Below, in pieces: positions 47,478 through 64,000 of a DNA stretch of 64,000 bases; position 1 is the stretch's first letter; each line of letters starts with the position of its first letter. A program made the position numbers and the translations under genes. The DNA comes from Bactericera cockerelli. Its lineage: Eukaryota; Arthropoda; Insecta; Hemiptera; Triozidae. The notes under the pieces are model-generated. The model was not told the origin of the DNA, searched no databases, and saw only the letters and a program-made list of their open reading frames with translations. The stretch lies in the NCBI GenBank assembly GCA_024516035.1, contig CM044955.1, forward strand, positions 41,328,556-41,392,555, in the 5' to 3' direction.

Positions 47478-48200
47478 TCAAACCGATTTGAAATGTTCAA
47501 TCAGTAAACGCCTAAAGGAAGACATGCGTTCACAGACCCTAACCTCATGGGGAAGTGAGTTCCACAACCTAGCACCTTGTACAGCAAATGAGCCAGAGAA
47601 GAAATTAGTCCTGTGTATTGGAATTGTAAGAAGAGCAGCATCCTCAGATCTGGTGTTATGAGAATGCTGAGACAGTGATGAAAACTTTGATGCTAAGTAA
47701 AGAGGATTTTGTGTGTTCAATACCCGCCACAATAACAAAAGAACATGAATGTCACGCCGTTCTTGCATAGTAAACCAACCCAAAGACTCACGACACAAAC
47801 TGACATGATCATATTTGCGTAAACCAAATATGTATCTGACGCAGGCATTTTGCAATCTTTGGATTTTTTGTTTAACTTTCTGAGTAGTGTTAGTGAAAAG
47901 AACATCACTATATTCAAGGATAGGCAAGATCAAGGCGGTGCAAAGCATTTTACGAACACCAAATGGCAGAATTCTCCTTACGGCTTTCAACGAATGGAAG
48001 GAGTAGTAGCACTTCTTAGAAACAGCATTGATATGGGGGACCCAAGAAAGAGTAGAATCAAAGAGTATTCCAAGATTTTTAACTTGATTTGAATAAGGTA
48101 TACTGACATTATTAAAATGGAGCCTACTTAAGGAATCACAGGGTAATTCACAATTCAGAGAAATGTGGATTGGTACTTGAAAGTGGGAAATTTGGGTGAT
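47478..48200 (-). pseudogene. LINE reverse transcriptase C-terminal fragment
   Basis: The fragment is open for about 235 codons: KNLGILFDSTLSWVPHINAV, LKAVRRILPFGVRKML, LILPILEYSDVLF, RLQNACVRYIFGLRKYDHV and ARLWNSLPHEVR. This is the thumb and C-terminal region of CR1/jockey-type enzymes. The YADD catalytic part is not present, so it is inactive. Confidence 0.8.
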
Positions 48201-48534
48201 TTTTTATTTATAAGAGGGAAATTTTGGTGATTTTTTATTTATTTATTCTTATTATTACATAATATATGTGATTGTTTTCACATTTTATTTATAAGCATCT
48301 TTGACCCTACCAGACTGGGTTGAGCCAGGAACAACATCTTCATGTGTTTTTCTGATAGCATATTCTATCCCAACTGGTAATCATTCTGATGATCTCTAGA
48401 CTATGGGCAAGATATCAAAAAATATAGGAGAATTAACCCCCATAAACCTAATAAATCAAACGCAATTTTGTATTGAAAGTAATTTGTGGAGACGCTAGTG
48501 GTGGAATTTTGTTGCCTCCATATCCAAGTTTTAA

Positions 48535-48720
48535 GTAGTCACCTAGGCCTAGTGGTGCATGCTTGACTTACACTCCAGGTGACCCGGGTTTGAATCCCAG
48601 CAGGGTCAGATTTTTTTTTTTGCTTTGTACTTTGGATGTTGGGGCCTACCCAAGTTTTGTGAGGACAATAAAATTGGGGTGGTTGTAGAGTGGGCAATGA
48701 CACATGGCAGCATTATGAGA
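48535..48720 (+). mobile_element. tRNA-like SINE (another family)
   Basis: GGCCTAGTGGTGCATGCTTG and GACCCGGGTTTGAATCCCAG supply A and B boxes. A T10 run follows, then GGGCCTACCCAAGTTTTGTG. Confidence 0.55.
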
Positions 48721-49666
48721 TTGATATTAGAATATGAATTTTTAGAGTATGTTGGCTACATGCTTAAAATTTAATTTTTATTTTTGAATGACATCATGTT
48801 AACCATTGTCAAGCTAGACCAAGTAGTACGTTAAAATGTGTATTATATACCTACCAATATGGCCAACATGCCTTTGAAGCTGCAATTTTTGTTGTATTGA
48901 GTTGAAATATTTAGGGTATATTCCCATACATACTTAGAATTTCATGTATATTATTTTAATGACACAATGTGAAATAATATTGAGCTGAACTATAAAAGAA
49001 TTTAACTGGTTGTACACAGTGAAATCATTAAATTTGGTTGAACACAGTTTTAGCATGAAACAGATACCTCGTTAACAGAAAGTATATTTCAAATTTTTTG
49101 TCATATTATTATTATTTTAAAAGTTTCTGCTTCAACCTATCCTAATACCTATACCGGTTGTCCCTAAAGGAGAAAGATTTATAAACAGTAATACACATGA
49201 TTTATTAACAGCTATAAAATGGTTCAAAATTTATGGTCTGATGCAGGTCATTTTCTTCTTCAAAATTTTAAAATCTAATAGTTATCTACAGAATTCTACT
49301 CTTATATGAACACTGAAGTGAGCTCTGAGCAACTAGTGATTATTTTATCAAGCACAATTTCTTACTTACCTTTTCATTATATTAACTCATACAATATTAT
49401 GTTTTTTAATACTTGAAACTTGACTAGAATCATTTATCAATTAAAAGACGTGGTTGGTTAGAAATCAGGTGAAATAGGTACCTTTTAGGATAAAATTACT
49501 ACAACACCAGTGAATTGAATTGATTAAACTTTTGAACTATCAACTACCTACCCTACTACCTAAAAAAGTAAAGAGGAAAAAAAAAAAAAACATTTATGAA
49601 TTTTTACTTGTTTTGTTTTGAATATTCGCGCTTATTGAAGAGATCATTTCAAGGATGCAAAAGCAA

Positions 49667-49749
49667 TAGTTTAGTGTGTCTCAGTAAAAGTGAAGCTAAC
49701 TTTTACTGAGACACACTAAACTATTAGTGTGTCTCAGTAAAAGTTAGCC
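49667..49749. repeat. Three-arm palindrome
   Basis: A 25-bp arm (TAGTTTAGTGTGTCTCAGTAA..) at 49667-49691 is inverted at 49699-49723. The same sequence is then repeated directly at 49724-49749, so the middle arm can pair with either neighbour. Confidence 0.85.
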
Positions 49750-50282
49750 ATTATGTAAACAACGTGATTAATGGATGTTATCCACCGTATCCATATGTTA
49801 TAACAGTATTATCTACTGACTTACCTAAAATGCGTACTCATTCAATGTTAAACCGCCCAAAACTGATTAAATGGGACTGAGGAGATTTTCTTGCCTATGG
49901 AAGTCATTTGAGACTGCTGAAAATAACCCACTGTGGTCAAGAATTTTAGAATTTACTTATCTTCAGCGATCATGTATATGACATTACTATTTGAATTATT
50001 AGCAAAGAATTTAGTGATCGCTGTATTGAATTACAATAACTGCTAAGTATTCAAAGCTCCATCGACGCTATTATTATTATTTCTCTGACTTTCTCCTTTT
50101 GAGAGTGCCTGACACCCTCAAAAGGGTATTACACAAGAAGCGGATCTAAGGTAAAGTCTACTGGTGTTATTTTGTTCACTCTGCGGAAAGGATATTAATT
50201 GGTGGACGTAATTATCCACCGTATTCACTTTTGTGGATTGTGAATTGTGTCAGCAGGATGGAGGAGGTCTACCCCTATTTTT

Positions 50283-52335
50283 TTTTTTTTTTTTTCCTGC
50301 ACTTGGCAGAGTCAAGGCACCCCTCGGAACCGCATAGCATTACTTCGAGGGGTCCTTGTCCCCGCTTAGCGGGGAAACAACATATATCCATGTTTTCCAA
50401 AATATAATCTCCATCTCATCCGAAGTTTGACTTCACTTCCTTAGTGTCACTTACTTACTTACTCATTGATTACTAGCAAACTCAACATTATCTCTCATTT
50501 TCCTGGAGTCTTCTCATCTTAATTATTTTTTCATCTGATATCTTCTGCTTCATAATTTTCCTCACAAAGTCTGTTATATCCCATTCGTTCTTTGATTTTA
50601 TCATTGTTTTTATAAGGTTTCTTTCGGTCAAAGTTATTCCTAGCTGAGTTTGGGTTGTTTCTCTGAATTCATCCCACCTTTTACAGTAGAAGAGAGTATG
50701 TTGAGCAGAGTCAGAAGCTTCGCATTCATATAAACAGGCGTCAGAGTTGGATCTTTTAAACCGATTTAGGTATTGCTCAAAACACCCATGGCCCGATAAT
50801 ATTTGAATCATATAGTGATCGATACACCCATGCTGGCCCTCCATCCACTCATTTATACTAGGTATTAATATTCTAGTCCATTCTCCTTTATTACTATAAC
50901 TCCATCTTTCTTGCCATTTAGTCATCATAGTTTCTTTTGTTTGTCCTTTTTGCTCTTTTTCTTTCTTGAATGCTTCTGCTCTTTGTTCTACCCTCAGGTC
51001 TATTGGTGGTATTCCAGTGATTATTTGCAAGGCGTCAGTTGAAGTTGTTCTGTAAGCTCGTGAAACTTTTATCAACATTTTTCTCTGAATTGTTATCAGT
51101 TTATCTCTATATTTTTTGGTTTTCATTGCGTTAACCCATACTGGCGCAGCGTACAGGATGACAGATTCAAACACTTGGTTTAGGACTCTTCTTGCCGCTG
51201 GTCCAGCTCCTCCTTGGCGAGGCATGATCCTAGCCAAGGCGTTTACTGACCTACTTGCTTTACCAATCACATAATCAATGTGAGGTTGGAATGTCAGCTG
51301 CCTGTCTAGATATACTCCCAAGTACTTTAATGATTCTTGAATGACTATTACTCTGTTCATCACTGTAATCTGAATGTTTCTCCTTCGATGTTTCCTTCCT
51401 GTCAACCATGTTATTTCTGTTTTCTCAGGTGCCAGTTTCAACTCCATTTCTTCCATCCATTTACAAATTATTTTGATTGCCTCGTTCGCTTTCCACTGTA
51501 TTCCACCTTCTGTTTCCGATATCACTACTATCGCTAGGTCATCTGCGTAACCAATCAGGAATACTCCGTCCGGCATTTTCAGCCGCAGCACCCCATCGTA
51601 TAGAATATTCCACAGCAACGGCCCGGCCTTGCTCCCCTGAGGAACTCCGGCAGACATCCCCATCTCTATTTCCTCTGTGAAAATTTTCCTGTCCTTGAAA
51701 TAGCTCTGAATCATACGTATGAGGTAAGGAGATATCTTTTTCTTCTTCATTTCGTCAATTATCTTAGTCCATGATGCACTATTGAAAGCATTTCGTACGT
51801 CAAGTGCTACTAAAAGGCAGAATTTTCTTTTTCTGATGGGCATTCTTCGTACCTGGTCAGCTTTAGCAAATATTTCCGAAATAGGGTCAATGGTGGAAAA
51901 TCCTTTCCGGAAACCATATTGTTTAGGCGAGAGTCCATTATTTCCTAGCTCTTTATTTATTCTTTCCACTAAGAGTCCTTCTAGTAATTTTCCATATGTA
52001 TTAAGGAGGCATAATGGTCGGTACGAAGTTGGTTGTAGGAGCGGTTTACCCGGCTTCAGTAATAGAACAATTTTACCAATTTTCCATATTGCTGGGAATT
52101 CACCTGTCCTTAGAGCTTTATTCATGACATTCAATACAGCTAATGGTTCTCTTCTAACGACTGCCTTGACCACTTCGGGTAAGATACCATCAGGACCAGG
52201 CGCCTTCCCAGAGCGAAGGCCTTCTGATACTTCAACAAGTTCTTCTATAGTAAATGGTGCTATCTCGTCTTCAATGGTTTCTAGAATCCAATTCACAGGC
52301 TCGTTTCGAAGAAAGAGTGTTTCGAGTATTTCCTA
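50283..52335 (-). mobile_element. R1-like non-LTR retrotransposon, 5'-truncated
   Basis: On the minus strand the element ends in a poly-A tract (T-run 50278-50295). It is flanked by a 13-bp direct repeat TACCCCTATTTTT, at 50270-50282 and 52336-52348. The 3' UTR (about 190 bp) has a GC-rich hairpin (GTCCCCGCTTAGCGGGGA). The 5' end is missing, as usual for incomplete target-primed reverse transcription. Insertion left it only ~145 bp upstream of the GART start region, in antisense. Confidence 0.88.
50488..52335 (-). pseudogene. R1-like reverse transcriptase, C-terminal ORF2 portion
   Basis: About 615 codons are open to the truncation point, with no internal stop. The order is: GKAPGPDGILPEVVK; LLVALDVRNAFNSASW (motif A); GVPQGSKAGPLLWNILYD (motif B); FLIGYADDLAIVV (catalytic YADD); and KYLGVYLDRQLTF. 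It ends with a C-x3-C-x7-H-x4-C knuckle (CLYECEASDSAQHTLFYC), typical of the R1/I group. The endonuclease domain is absent because of the 5' truncation. Confidence 0.9.
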
Positions 52336-52363
52336 TACCCCTATTTTTGTTGATAGCCCTTAG

Positions 52364-52433
52364 CCGCCTTTTACAACAAGTAAGGTCGGAATGCCGGAAC
52401 CGGAACCGCCTTTTACAACAGGTAAGGTCGGAA
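52364..52433 (+). repeat. 42-bp tandem duplication with two candidate 5'-UTR splice donors
   Basis: CCGCCTTTTACAACA(A/G)GTAAGGTCGGAA occurs twice, at 52364 and 52406. Each contains GTAAGG, at 52380 and 52422. Together with the acceptor ATTGTTACAG (ends 52476) they could define a 55- or 97-nt intron in the GART 5' UTR. Use as donors is inferred. Confidence 0.5.
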
Positions 52434-52492
52434 CCCACAGTGAATTTATTATTGTTATCTTCTAATATTGTTACAGATAGCACTGCATTGAG

Positions 52493-63855
<11,363 letters not shown>

Positions 63856-64000
63856 GTAAGTGGGGACAAGCGGTGGTAATAATAGGCCTTGTCTCTTAGT
63901 TTTTAAATACAACATTTTAAGTCCTCATAGTAAATCTGACTCCCAGACGAGATTTTTGCTTTAGAATGGTTATTACCTATTCTTTTATTTTTTGGTTTTA

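Larger units (their letters stand above)
47090..48200 (-). mobile_element. CR1/L2-like LINE, 3' end
   Basis: The minus strand carries the end of a reverse transcriptase, a ~390-bp 3' UTR and a TTA-repeat tail (plus strand AATAATAATAATAACTCTTTATTG at 47090). The 5' part is missing. A purine microsatellite lies in the 3' UTR. Confidence 0.75.
48201..50269. other. Intergenic DNA upstream of GART
   Basis: About 2 kb without a gene. It holds a tRNA-like SINE (48535) and the three-arm palindrome (49667). The original GART promoter may be partly here, now separated from exon 1 by the R1-like insertion. Confidence 0.45.

Overview
The window is eukaryotic nuclear DNA: AT-rich, intron-bearing, and densely packed with transposable elements. 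It is most likely from an arthropod, probably an insect. The reasons are an R1-like non-LTR retrotransposon, an insect-type mariner transposase, many tRNA- and 5S-derived SINEs, short GT-AG introns, and a fused GARS-AIRS purine gene. I cannot name the species. One 100-N assembly gap lies at 32896-32995.

Layout. (1) 1736-17603, minus strand: a five-exon gene for a giant, low-complexity, Lys/Ser/Cys-rich protein of about 3,239 aa. Most of it sits in one 8.6-kb exon made of several independently amplified tandem repeats. I do not recognise the family. Its last intron is almost filled by nested inverted-repeat elements. (2) 20468-26321, minus strand: a complete six-exon TRMT44 gene (tRNA-Ser U44 2'-O-methyltransferase, 687 aa). 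(3) 26847-31075, plus strand: the first three exons of TMEM214, head-to-head with TRMT44 across about 525 bp. (4) A mariner copy (31594 into the gap), the gap itself, then 32996-40136, minus strand: 5'-part exons of a SAMHD1-like dNTP triphosphohydrolase. TMEM214 and SAMHD1 converge on the gap and each lacks its 3' exons there. (5) 40137-52350: about 12 kb dominated by mobile DNA, including a CR1/L2-like LINE tail and a 5'-truncated R1-like LINE with a 13-bp target-site duplication. (6) 52493-63855, plus strand: ten exons of the trifunctional purine gene GART (whole GARS domain and most of AIRS); the rest lies beyond the window.

Gene models were built by hand from splice sites, and exon phases agree at every junction. 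Four places break an otherwise well-supported reading frame by a small insertion in a simple repeat: +1 in A/T runs in the giant gene, TMEM214 and mariner, and +2 in a CA-rich run at the GART start. This looks like consensus error more than gene decay.

The recognised cellular genes are housekeeping or nucleotide-metabolism genes (GART makes purines; SAMHD1 degrades dNTPs; TRMT44 modifies tRNA). Nothing indicates they form a cluster with a joint function. The most unusual objects are the giant repeat protein, an 83-bp minisatellite that has amplified a GART 5' splice site eight times, a SINE body that carries either a tRNA or a 5S rRNA head, and a near-perfect 248-bp-arm hairpin element.
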